This document shows, piece after piece, positions 34,676-45,010 of a stretch of 64,000 bases of DNA. The first letter of the stretch is position 1; each line of letters opens with the position of its first letter. Position numbers and translations under genes: made by a program. Below the pieces are notes generated by a model. It was given only the letters and a program-made list of their open reading frames with translations, made no database searches and had not been told where the DNA came from. Location of the stretch: NCBI GenBank assembly GCA_965153455.1, contig OZ234493.1, forward strand, positions 26,030,213 through 26,094,212, written 5' to 3'. This DNA comes from Sphagnum compactum (Eukaryota > Bryophyta > Sphagnopsida > Sphagnales).

Positions 34676-35129
34676 GAATGTTGGGTGGGTCTTGAATCTT
34701 GACCTAATTCTCAACCTAATTCTCATACCGATTCTCAATAGTGAAAATTGGTTAACGTGGTTGATTGTGAAAACCAAATGGAGAACCAACCTTCAGTTTT
34801 CACATGAACGAATACCGATTTTCTTTATTTTTTATTTTGGAGAACCGGATAGGTTCTCTCATAAAATTTTCCATCCAATTTGCGGTAGTTTAAGGTTTAA
34901 GGTTCCTAAATAGCCATTGTCGTCTAGGGAGGTGGAGGCACTATTTAGGGTTAGGGATAAAGAAAATGTATAAAAATGAAACCCAAGCTTCATTTTTTAT
35001 CACAATGAATTTTTTTAATCTTCTAATGTTCTTGTTGTGTTCATTTCATGCTTGTTGGTTATGCTTTTTGTGATCTTGTTGGTGTTCTTGTTTTGTGTTG
35101 CCATTGTCAAATGCTAGATTTTAGTTTCT

Positions 35130-35450
35130 AATTTCTTATGTTGCTCCTTTCACATTGCTCCTCACAATGTTGTTATTCTTGTGTTGCTCCTCACACTGCA
35201 GCTCTTTTCACGTTGCTCTTCACATTGTTGCTCCTCATGTTGTTACTCCTTTCATGTTGTTCCTCTCGCGTTGCTCCTCTCATGTTGCTCTTCTCACGTT
35301 GTCGCTCCTTTCTCGTTGTTGATTTTCTCATGTTACTACCCCTATCGCATTGCTTTTCTTGCCATGTTGTTCCTCTCATGTTGCTCCCATTGTGCCACTC
35401 TTCTCACATTGTCACTCCTCTTGCATTTTAGGTATTTACTAAGCTAGCCT
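35130..35450. repeat. Minisatellite of ttgctcctctcaygt units
   Basis: Roughly 15-20 diverged units of 12-18 bp (gttgctcctctcatgttgct type) inside the 5' part of the hAT element. It is open as Leu/Cys/Ser-rich translation on the plus strand, but nothing suggests a protein. Confidence 0.8.
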
Positions 35451-36269
35451 TTGTTGTTCTTATCGTGTTACCATTGTTGTTCCTCTCACATTGCTATTAT
35501 GTTTTGCTTGGTTAATATAGAACTTCCCATGCCCTTGCCATGTGCACGTTGGAGCTCAGAGCTTTGACACCAACTTGAGCACCAAAGGTAATTTTTTTTG
35601 CATATTTTCCATTAATTAATTTATTTTTAGGTTACTGTTTTGTGTTTTGTTATTTTATTTTGTTATTTTATTTGTTATTGTTACACTTGCACCTTTGTTA
35701 CTCTTTTCTTTTGTTCATTTTGTGTTGTTTTTTCGTTATGTAGCAATTTTTCAATTCATGTGCTTTGTTGTTTTTTTTGGCAGGATTTCTTAAACTCCAT
35801 GTTTTTTCCACCTTATAATTTTTAAATTTTTTTTCTGAAAGTTTAGAAATATACATATCTTATTTTTGTAAAATCTTAGAAAATAGATTTCATTTTGTAA
35901 TTGCTTGTAAATGTTAGTTTTTAATCTTTGATAAAATCATAGAATTGTTTAGTTTTTTTCGTTAAAGCAATAATTGTTAACGACAAATCGAAGTAATTCT
36001 TACTCACAAATCAAATTAATAATGAAATAGTCTTATGAAAACAAAAATACATGTGATGTATTTATGAATGAAGTAAGAACAAAAGTTGAACTTTTGCCAA
36101 AACATGAAGACATGGGAAATTTTTGAACTGAAAGAAGTAGGAATCCAGAATTGAATGAAATTAATGTAAAAAAATTAAATGCACAAAGAGTATTTTGGAG
36201 AGGAATTAACAAAAATGCATTGTGTTGTTCATTTTATTATGTGAATGATAACAAATAAGTTAATGTAAC

Positions 36270-38460
36270 AACTCTTCAAACTATGCATTGTATTCTTTGC
36301 CATAGTAATCCAATATTGAATGTTAATCCAAAAATTAGGAAAGGATTAATCATCTATAATACAATTAATGACATAGTTGCATTGAGGAAACATGTCAATT
36401 CATATCATTCTAATATTTTAAAAAGTTTGAAGAAGAAATTAATTGTCCTTTGAAGGAAGATGAAATACAACCTTCCAAAAAGAGACCAAATGTTTTTTCT
36501 AACTCCATATCTAGTTTTTTTGTTGCAAAAGAACCTTTTAAGAAAGATAATGTGTAGCAAAAATAATTTCTGGAAGATTTGGCTCTTTTAATTGTCAAAA
36601 ACCATCTTTTTTTATAATTTGTAGAAAGTAGTTGGTTAAAACATTTAGTATGTATTTGTGTCCAAGAATTGTTTTTCCTTTCAAAAAATAAAATTTTAAT
36701 GAATTATTGGGCATTAATGAAAAAAATATTATATGTTTTACCAGCTTTAGTAGAGATGTCATTCTGCAAATGCAAGTTTTGATCTATGGATGTCAAAAGC
36801 TAGACATGATATTTTTGCATTAGTGATTTTTTTTAAGGAGTTGATTGGTAGCCAAAGCACATTACTCTTGGTCTTTTTGAGCCAACAGACACTACTGGAT
36901 AGACTTTGGTTTGAAAATGACAAAAATTTTGGACACATGCATTAAGGAAAAACATTATCGCTTATGTTAAGGATGAAGAATCTAATCTAAACACTATGAC
37001 TACAGCCTTACAATTAATTGTAAGTTGTCATATGTTGGGTTTGGAGGAAAGTTTTCATGACACTTGTTTTGGGCATGCATTTTCCAAGGTTTGCCAATAT
37101 GCTACAATAGAGGAAAAAATTTGCAAACATTTATGATATGGTGTCAATCAAATCTGCTCAAGGAGATTTGCAGAAATGGATAAGTTGGTTAAAAAATCTA
37201 GAAAGGGTAGGCAATAATGGGAAAAGGCATGTGTAAATTTAGGTCTTTCCCTTTGGAAATTGAATATTTCAGTAAAGACAAGGTAAATTTTTAGTTTTTA
37301 AAACTTTTTAATGTGCACATTTTTTTTCAATGTTTACTTTGCATAACATTTTTTTCAATTTTTTTCAACTGGTATTGTGCATGATTAACATTGTCTTTTG
37401 TTGTTACATATTTGTTAGCAAAATTATCCTTTTTCAGGAAGCTTTGCAATTCAAAAAAATAATTACATTATGTTACAACAGGCGGAATTCAATGAAAATG
37501 AGTGCAAGAGTACCACCTCCTTTGACATGGCACATTTGTCACATCATTATTGATTATCTTGGCCCTATTGTGTCTACTTTTATTTTGAACCAGTCTAGGG
37601 GTCATTGGTTGTTAAATGATGCATTAAATTTTGCCATATCCATGATCTAAAATTGAGGGATGAAATTAATTATGCAACCTTTCACAACTTAATGGAAGAA
37701 GATGGAAATGTTGTTTATGAGTTGTCATGTTTGGCTAACAACATAAAAAAGGAAGTTATTTAGGTTTTGGATTCTTTTTTTCCCTTTAAAAAAAAAATGA
37801 GGAAAGAAAGACCCATAATATGTTTTTTTAAATGTTGGACCCTAGGTTTAAAACTTTTCGTCTTGTGTCTTCACTTATTGGTCATGAACAAAGTAAGACA
37901 ATTGTTGAAGAATATGACAAAAAATCTTTATTTCCTATGCTCCTTAAATGTTATGATCATTTGCATCCATTTGTTGAATATGAAAGGGGTGTTGTTCATC
38001 AAAGGGTTGAAGAGGACAAAAGTTTGGATATCTTTGAGATGACAGCCAACACAAGTGAACCAACAACAAAATTGGTCAATAAAGAGCTTTTGATTTTTAG
38101 CTGTTATCAAATGGATGTTAAAGACATCAAATGTCCACTGCAATGGTGGGAAAACATGAAAACATGTTTCCTACAATTGGTTTTTGTTTTAGACAAATCT
38201 TAGGAATAGTTGGATTTCAAATTGAAACATAAAAAATATTTTCATTAACTGGATTCCTTACTAGTCTTAAGAGATGTCGTTTACAATCAAAAAATTTGGA
38301 TAAATTGATTTTTGTGAGCAAAAATTGGCCTAATGATCTTAGGATAGGTTGTAAATCCCTTTCTAGTTTGGTAGATTTTATTGATAGTGATCTTAATTTA
38401 AAAGAAGAGTTAGAGGAGTTTGAAGGAGCTTTTGAAAGGGACGAAGTTGTGGAGTTGTAA
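36270..38460 (+). pseudogene. hAT transposase remnant
   Basis: About 36280-36410 encodes a BED-type finger: CILC, then NVNPKIRKGLIIYNT, then HVNSYH (CxxC...Hx4H). About 37140-37280 and 37437-37650 encode further transposase segments, separated by a probable intron (GTAAATTT at about 37282 to CAG at about 37437). 37832-38203 carries a long intact stretch beginning MLDPRFKTFRLVSS and including SLDIFEMTA; 38203-38458 continues with LRIGCKSLSSLVDFI and ends at TAA, the hAT dimerisation region. Several stops and frame changes between blocks make it a pseudogene. In a living copy it would cut and paste the element. Confidence 0.75.
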
Positions 38461-39094
38461 ATTTTGAATTTTTTTCCCAATTTCCATATATTTTAAAGTA
38501 ACTTTTAAGGTTAAAAATTATTTTAATAAGTAAATAAACTAGATAATTATTAATTTAAATGTTAATTTCCAAAAAAATGAGAACCAGGTTGTGAGAACTA
38601 GATAGGAGAACCAGGTGAATTTGGAAACAATAAAAATCTTGAAAACTTGGTTATTTTTCACCAGCCCAATATATATATCTAATATATTAATTCACTAAGT
38701 CTGTCAGTCTGTCTGTGACCGTCCGTCTGTCTGTGACCCCTTTAGGTTTTAGGTTTCACCGTCCAATCTCTGACTGTTGGGTGACTGAAAGCGAAAGTTA
38801 GTATGCAAACTATCAAGGGGACTCACCACTTCGTAACTCTTCCTTTTATTTTACGTCTGATCGGGAATTGACCGTTAGATGCTGATCACCTACAACCGAA
38901 CGTTCTCATCACCCGGTGATTTTTTTTTCCCGCTTTTCCGGTTTTCGTTACAAAATTGGAGCCGGATACCGAACGCTGAGGCCTATAAGCGGTTTGGTGT
39001 CTTTTGGGGAGGTCTCGTAGACTTGCATCTGACAAGTTTGATGGCATATGTTTTGATTAATAGTATGGAGGGCATGGGATTTTAGGTGGCATTA

Positions 39095-42000
39095 CCGTAG
39101 TGCTCACCCTAAACCCCGCACATAAATAATTGCTCATCGAGGGTGCGGGGATAGGAAAATAGTCTCTAGAGGGTGCGGGAAGGGCTTCTGCGGGGAAATA
39201 AATAATAGGGTCCGAGCCACTGCGGGGAAGTTGGTGCGGGGTTCAAAAATAAAGGGCTTGGCGCGAAAATCAGTGAGTCCGCGGAGGGCCTTAGCACAGC
39301 AAAGTAAGATGGCACTCTTCAAGTTCGGATTCAAGAAGGGCATCAGCGCGATTGAGGCAGAGGAGCAGCGGCAGAGACAAGCGGAGAAGGCCAGAGAGAA
39401 GGATCTTGAAGATAAGGAGGCTGCAGCCCAAGCAGCAGCAGATGCACCACCTAAGAGGAAGCCTGGGAGGCCACCACTGGTTCACAAAGCAAAGCTGAAA
39501 GGCAAGCAGGCGACGGGACGCAAGCTCACGAAGTAGGCATGTCTTGGTGTGTAGTTGATCACTTGCTGGCAAGGATTAACTTCTTGCTTCCTATCTGCTG
39601 ACAAGATCTAAGTTGGCTTCCAGAACAGAGTAGCTTCTTGCTTCCTATCTGCTGATAAGATTAAAACAAGCTTCCAGAGAAGAGCCACACTAATAAGGGC
39701 TTGTGTCTGCAGGAAACTAGCCTCAAAGAACAACAAGAAGAAGAACTGGTGGAAGCCCTTCCTCATTGAGAGGATCCTGGCAGCCGTCCATGCCAAGAAC
39801 GGAGTGCGGCCTCCTGTGAAAGCGCTGAAGGAGGGGCCCCTCAGAACGCTGTTTGAGGGGCTGGACGAGAGCACTATGAGGGGGTGGTTCAAGAAGAGGG
39901 AAAGCCCAACTGGTCCATTCATCCTCACCAAGGAGGCCCAGGACAAGCTCAAAGCTGGCTTTTCTTCCCGTGGTGGCCGAAATCAGATGACCCTTTTCGT
40001 AGAGGTGAGTTGAAAGTCTGGCTTGCATTCGTTGACGTATTCACGCTTCCAGAGACACTTCCAATGGTTGTAATATGGTGAAATTAAATATTTTGGCTAC
40101 TGCAGGCACCGGACGTCGAGAAGGAGATTTACGAAGCTCTCTGTGCCCAGAGGACAGCTGGGAATGCAATCAACAGCGTCACCGCACAACACATCATGAT
40201 CGGCATCCTGGAGGCCCGCCGCCCTGACCTGCTGAAGAAGAACGGCGGGCGCTATGGGCCAAGCAGGCCAACTGTCCGCAGGTTCCTTAGGAAGAAGATG
40301 GGATGGACATTCAGGTACAGGCACAATTTCTTGTGAGCTTGGGCTGCTTATTGTTTACAGCTCTGCCACTACATGTGCTCTTTATCCAAGCAGAACTTTG
40401 GGCGCCTACAGCCATTTCTTTGAAAGCGCCCGCTGCTGTGCAAGCGACTTAAGTACAGTTGAATTCTGCGCAGGCGTGCGACAGGCGCAGCACAAAAGTT
40501 GCCAAAGGACTATGAGCGTCTGGTGGACGAAATGAACCTGCGCATGGCATGGTGCTGCTACTTGTACAAGATTCCGCCTGAGTTCGTCTTCAGCATGGAC
40601 GAAACGTTTGTGTGGTACACACCCATGGGGATGGCAACCACATACGATATCAGGAACGCGAAACAGGTGTGCAGCTCTAATCTTTTGGGAAGCCTCACCG
40701 TGCTTGCCTGCCATGAAGATGAAATGGGTCAAATTGTGCAAGTTAATGCGCTAATGGACTCTTGCGGTGGAGACAAGCAACCTTTGAATGCAGGTGCAAG
40801 TCACCGGCAAGGAGGACAAGCGTGGCCTCACAGCCTGCGTCACAACAACGCTCGCAGGGATTGTGCTGGTGCTGCAGCTGATCTACGGCGGCCAGAGGGA
40901 GAAGAGCCTGCCTAGGAAGGAGGCGCGCAGCGAGGCTGAGGCAGCTGGCTTCGTCTTCAGCTTGACCAAGAACCACTAGTGCATGCTCGAGTCCATGCAG
41001 GAGTGGATCGAGAAGGTGAATATCCTAAATAGTTTTGTTATACCTCCGCAAGCTGCAACATTGACTGGGGATGCAGTAATTCTGGACGATACCTGGTACA
41101 AACATTTTTTTCAAAATCATCGTCACTCATAGCATTTGGTTCTCTGCAGCTGATCTACCCAGCCTATGTGCGTGTCTGCGAGGAGGGCACTGACCTGCTG
41201 CCTCCCCGCGAGCAGCCGCTGCTGCTGCAGCTGGATGTCTACAGCGTCCACCGCGGCGCCCTATTCAGGGACTGGCTGAAGCTGAACCACCCGTACATGC
41301 ACATCGTGTTTGTGCCGGGAGGGACTACCTCGGTTGCTCAGGTAGCCATTCTTGACAGGGATAGCATTTTTCCTCTAATTGACTGCATTGGTCCTCTAAT
41401 TTTGCACTAACATTTAATGCTCTGTGAGATTGCTTTGCGTTGCTGTGGTCAAGCCATTGAAATCAAATCCTTGCCTGAGCAGCATTACTTTTTCCTCTCC
41501 CCATGATGCAGTTTAAAGAAGAAACTCATTTGTGAGTTGACAAAACATTCATTCTTGCGCAAGTGGCAGATATTGTCCTCAACAAGCCGTTCAAGAACGC
41601 TGTACGCCAGCGGTTCTGCGACTGGTCAGCAAGCCTCGTGGCAGAGCAGGTCAAGTCGGGCATCGCGCCCAAGGACTGCAAGCTGGACCTCTCCGTCGGC
41701 CGCCTGAAGGACGAGGGCATCCACTGGATCTACGCTGGCTGGGAGCGCATCAAGGGAATGCAACGCAGCGTGCTGGATGGCTACGCCAAGGCGAGCACCT
41801 TGCAGATCTTTGAGGAGGGGACGCGGCACCGGGCCGCAGCCGCGTGCGCGCAGCTGGGCTTGTAGATAGAACTGCCGCGAGCGTCAGCAGCAGAGCTGGC
41901 ACACGCAAACGAGGTGCCTGCCGAGGATGAGGAGGAGGCATATGACGACAACGACAGCGATGCAGAGTCAGAGTTGAGCAGCGGGTCGTCAGATGCAGAG

Positions 42001-42498
42001 TGGGACTCGGACTTTGAGCTGCCTGCTGACAAATTGTCCATGCGCTTGAGGAGCATCCGCAAGAGAACAACTGCAGTGAGCGCAGACCTTGTTAATGAGG
42101 CAGCAGCATCTGGCGCATCAGATGAGGATGGCGAATCAGCAGAGGATTCTGACAGTGCAGAGGCAGACGAGGAGTAGGGCAGCTCAGCTTGTGGAGCGCT
42201 CGCTTAGCAATAGCTAGGGAGTGCTGCAAAGGGTTCCTCAGGACCTTTGGGAAAGATTTGGGAAAATAGAAGTGTGCAATGGAACCGTGTTCAGCCAGCC
42301 CAACGATATAGACGGGGACACTGACTGTGTGTACTGACTATTTGTGGTATTGCCATTTTCCCTTGCGGGACCCTTAATTAATTGTTTCTTTCTGCTGCGG
42401 GATTGCAAAACTCTTAATCTGGCCTGCGGGGACTGCCTGCGGGAGGGAAAAAATAATTCCATTTTCTGGGGCTGCGGGGTTTAGGGTGAGCACTACGG
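39095..42498 (+). mobile_element. Tc1/mariner/pogo-type transposon, 3.4 kb, TA target site
   Basis: Perfect 26-bp terminal inverted repeats (39095-39120 and 42473-42498; outermost bases CCGTAGTGCTCACCC) are flanked by TA on each side (39093-39094 and 42499-42500), the Tc1/mariner target duplication. Subterminal TGCGGG(G) motifs recur at both ends (about 39145, 39175, 39190, 39218, 39235; 42364, 42395, 42424, 42437). The interior encodes an intron-split DDE transposase. GC content is far above the surrounding DNA. Identical inverted repeats indicate a recent insertion. Confidence 0.85.
39309..42177 (+). pseudogene. DDE transposase of the Tc1/mariner/pogo-type element (disabled)
   Basis: Exons by splice sites and continuity: 39309-39532, 39713-40004, 40106-40314, 40474-40666, 40794-41015, 41150-41341, then 41563-42177. 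The N-terminus has an AT-hook (KRKPGRPPL) after an acidic/basic helix. Exons 2-3 hold helix-turn-helix-like DNA-binding segments (ESTMRGWFKK; SRPTVRRFLRKKMGW). Catalytic candidates: Asp in SMDETFVWY, Asp in LQLDVYSVHRG and Asp in VADIVLNKPFK, about 37 residues after the second (DD37D spacing if the junction is as read). The C-terminus is Asp/Glu/Ser-rich. Damage: TAG at 40977-40979 and 41863-41865 in frame, and the acceptor before 41563 reads CAA instead of CAG. If restored to its natural stop at 42175-42177 the frame continues after each TAG, so the damage is recent. Confidence 0.8.
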
Positions 42499-43149
42499 TA
42501 TAGGGGTGCTTGCAAGGTGCTTGGAGAATAAGCATCGCACTCTACAAAATGTATTTCCATGCTTTGCCATTTGTTGTGACATATCTCCTTTAGATGTAGC
42601 AGCTCTCCACATTTTTAATGCAAAGCCGATGCAAAGTTTTTAATATTCAAGAACAAAAATATAAAAGTGAAAAATAAACACTTTATTTTTATTATACAAA
42701 ATAAAAACAGAAAACACATAAAAATAAAAAATAAAAAAGATAAAAGCTCACTTCACCATGTATGTTTTCATGGGGGACTTTTCAATGAATTTTCGTCACG
42801 GGTACCCACTAGTATATATATAAAAGAACTAATCACGTTCTCATAACATAATGTAAGAACCAAAACCAAAACTGGTCAGTTCTCCAAAAAAAATGAGAAT
42901 CGCCCAACATTGGTCTTGACCCCCCCCCCACTTTTGGGGGCGCTAACTTTCTCAATCCTATTCCATTTTTGACGATTTTTAGTGCGCAAGATGCACCAAC
43001 AGGAGGGGTTCAAGTTTTGTTTGGACACTAGAACAACAGAGCCCTCCCCTTGGATCTAGCCTGCCCTGAGCACTTAAGTGTTCGGTCACCGGTGAGTTTA
43101 CCCTAAATGGAAAACACCTGAAATCCATGAATATAACCTCCTTGAAAAG

Positions 43150-43262
43150 GGCCACAGTGAACCAGCACCCACGACTGCACCCTGAAGGATGAATGGTAAG
43201 TGGTCAGGAAACAGTTTCCTATCTGGTTCCAGTTCCCTAGCTAACCATGGTGGTTAGCTTAG
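43150..43262 (+). repeat. Dispersed repeat (partner of 15500-15625)
   Basis: Shares ordered blocks (gtgaaccagcacc, gaaggatgaatggta, ggaaacag, ccatggtggttagct) with the inverted copy at 15500-15625. Confidence 0.65.
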
Positions 43263-43429
43263 TTGCTTTTTTGTTCTACCACCTACTAACTACTCACAAG
43301 CAGGTTGTCAGTAGGTAGGTAATAAAAACATCCTTCACCTATGTATAAACCATCTACTTACCTAGTAAAAACCTATTTTCAGACCTATCTACCTATATAT
43401 GAGACCTATTTTCCAACAGAGGCCTAGTT

Positions 43430-43745
43430 TTTTGGCCTTGCCTTGCCTACTAACACAAGGATATTGTGTTTAGATTCATTATAGAGTACAGTAGCTTAAG
43501 GGATTTGGGCCCCTAGGCAATAATAATAGGTCTATTTTATGAAGATATTAGAAAAATGAAATTTTGGCTAGTGTTGAAACTTGAGATTAATTAGAGAGGT
43601 ATAATATCTCAAAGGATTTTGGTTTCTTTTAGAGGATTGTTGGAAGATTATATTTTTGCGTGGTGAAATATTTGAGTTTCCAGAATTGTTCTTTTGGCTT
43701 AAGATACTTTTTAATGTAAATGGCAAGGCCATAGTGTGACACACC
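43430..43745 (+). repeat. Dispersed repeat (partner of 20797-21115)
   Basis: From ggccttgccttgcctac to atggcaaggccatagtgtgacac, it matches the reverse complement of 20797-21115 in order over about 320 bp. Both ends contain ggccttgcc/ggcaaggcc, so the unit may itself have short inverted ends. Confidence 0.8.
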
Positions 43746-44334
43746 CCTTGTTTTCTTTGGGGGAAGGGTGGGATGGGTGTCGGATTTCATGTTTTCATCT
43801 CATACAATAGAGTCACATTCAACCATCAGAAGCCATTTCATCTGGTGGGCTTTTACGTTCATCCACATCATTGATAAATATGTGTTGGAGAAAACCCAAA
43901 ACCACCCCCCCCCCCCCCCCCCCCCAACCCCCAAAACCCCCAAACTCTTGAGGTTCTTCTCAAAATGTGATTCAAACGCACTAAAAGGCAACTTTCAAAA
44001 GTCTCTTCTCAAACCTGAAGTAGCAAACCCTAAACCCTAAGTTGTTTGCTCTTGTCATCAAGGAGAAAAATAAAATTTGGCTAAGAGTATTTTGGATGGC
44101 TTTAACAATAGTGTGAATTGAGTTTGGATTTGAAAATATGCACAATATATGGTGATTTAAAAAAGGGCCAACAAAAGAAAATGATTGCTCTTGATTGGTC
44201 ACCAATAGCGATTGGTTCAGATGGTGGTATTTAAATAGTCTCTGAATTTGTATTGTCCAATTTTTCATCTTTTTGAGAAAATATTGACACTCTTATGATG
44301 AAGTGTTTCTTGTAAGGATTTTGTGATGCAGTCA

Positions 44335-44441
44335 AACTACGGTAGTGAAACTAGTGATCATTCCAAAAATAATTTAGCCAAATTTGGTTATATATTAGAT
44401 ACCAAAGTAGAAAAAAAGAACCTTTCTATATTCCTGGCTAC
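44335..44441 (+). repeat. MITE-like element, GTAGCCAAA family (left end eroded)
   Basis: Contains atcattccaaaaataatttagccaaatttggttata and ends in CCTGGCTAC, matching the family's inner block and right end. Confidence 0.5.
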
Positions 44442-44894
44442 CTGATAGGAATTTGGCAATTTGGATTTTTCTTTTCTTTGAAATCTGGCAAATTTGGTCC
44501 ATTTTTAAACTGACAGATATTTTGTATAGGTCACGATCATGTTATTCAAGTCGTTTAAATTTGGTGAAAATTTGCCAATAAAAGAAACATTATTCCGATG
44601 TGGCAAATAATGATAAAAGCCCAAATAAGGGATGTGGGTGGGTGGAGATGCTCTTACAACTAATGGTTTTTAGCCAAAAAAATTGGAAAATTTTGTTTCT
44701 ATCTAACCTAGATTTGAGTAATCAATTTACTGAATTATTATTTTTAAATGATTAAAAAAAAAACTGGTTCCCAACCCAATTTAGAGTCAGTGTAGACTTT
44801 ATGGAGTGATGTGCACACCCAATTTAGGTCACATGCAGAATTGGCAAAATCCAATGTTGTAAAGGCACGGATGATGCACAAAAATAAATCAAGA

Positions 44895-45010
44895 GTTGGT
44901 AAAATCGAATGTGATAAAGTCAAAGATTCAAACTCATGTGATGTTGCAACGGGTTGGTAAAATCGAATGTGATAAAGTCAAAGATTCAAACTCATGCGAC
45001 GTTGAAACGG
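44895..45010. repeat. Two-copy 58-bp tandem duplication
   Basis: gttggtaaaatcgaatgtga...caaactcatg occurs at 44895 and 44953; a diverged third copy may start near 44838. Confidence 0.85.

Larger units (their letters stand above)
38678..42812. mobile_element. Helitron-like non-autonomous element carrying a nested transposon
   Basis: The left end reads ATATA|TCTAATATATTAATTC and the right end CGGGTACCCACTAG|TATATATA: 5' TC, 3' CTAG, and insertion between A and T, as in Helitrons. The GGGTACCC palindrome just before CTAG is a short version of the usual 3' hairpin. No target duplication is expected or seen. Removing the inner element at 39095-42498 leaves about 730 bp with no Rep/helicase, so it would be non-autonomous. 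The orientation implied is 5' at the left. The call rests on the ends alone. Confidence 0.5.
34676..42912 (+). mobile_element. hAT transposon, host of two nested elements
   Basis: Bounded by exact GTCTTGAC duplications (34668-34675 and 42913-42920). Termini are short inverted repeats: GAATGTTGGGTGG at the left, and CAATGTTGGGCGA reading inward from the right. Subterminal gagaacc-type motifs occur near both ends (34780-34860, 38570-38620, 42880-42900). The interior carries a BED zinc finger and hAT C-terminal dimerisation remnants in order on the plus strand. Without the nested insertion at 38678-42812 the element is about 4.1 kb, normal for an autonomous hAT. Frame damage makes it inactive. 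Confidence 0.82.

Noticed and set aside
35130-35450. Leu/Ser/Cys-rich open frames
   Set aside because: They result from translating a short tandem repeat; shifting frames gives equally open readings.
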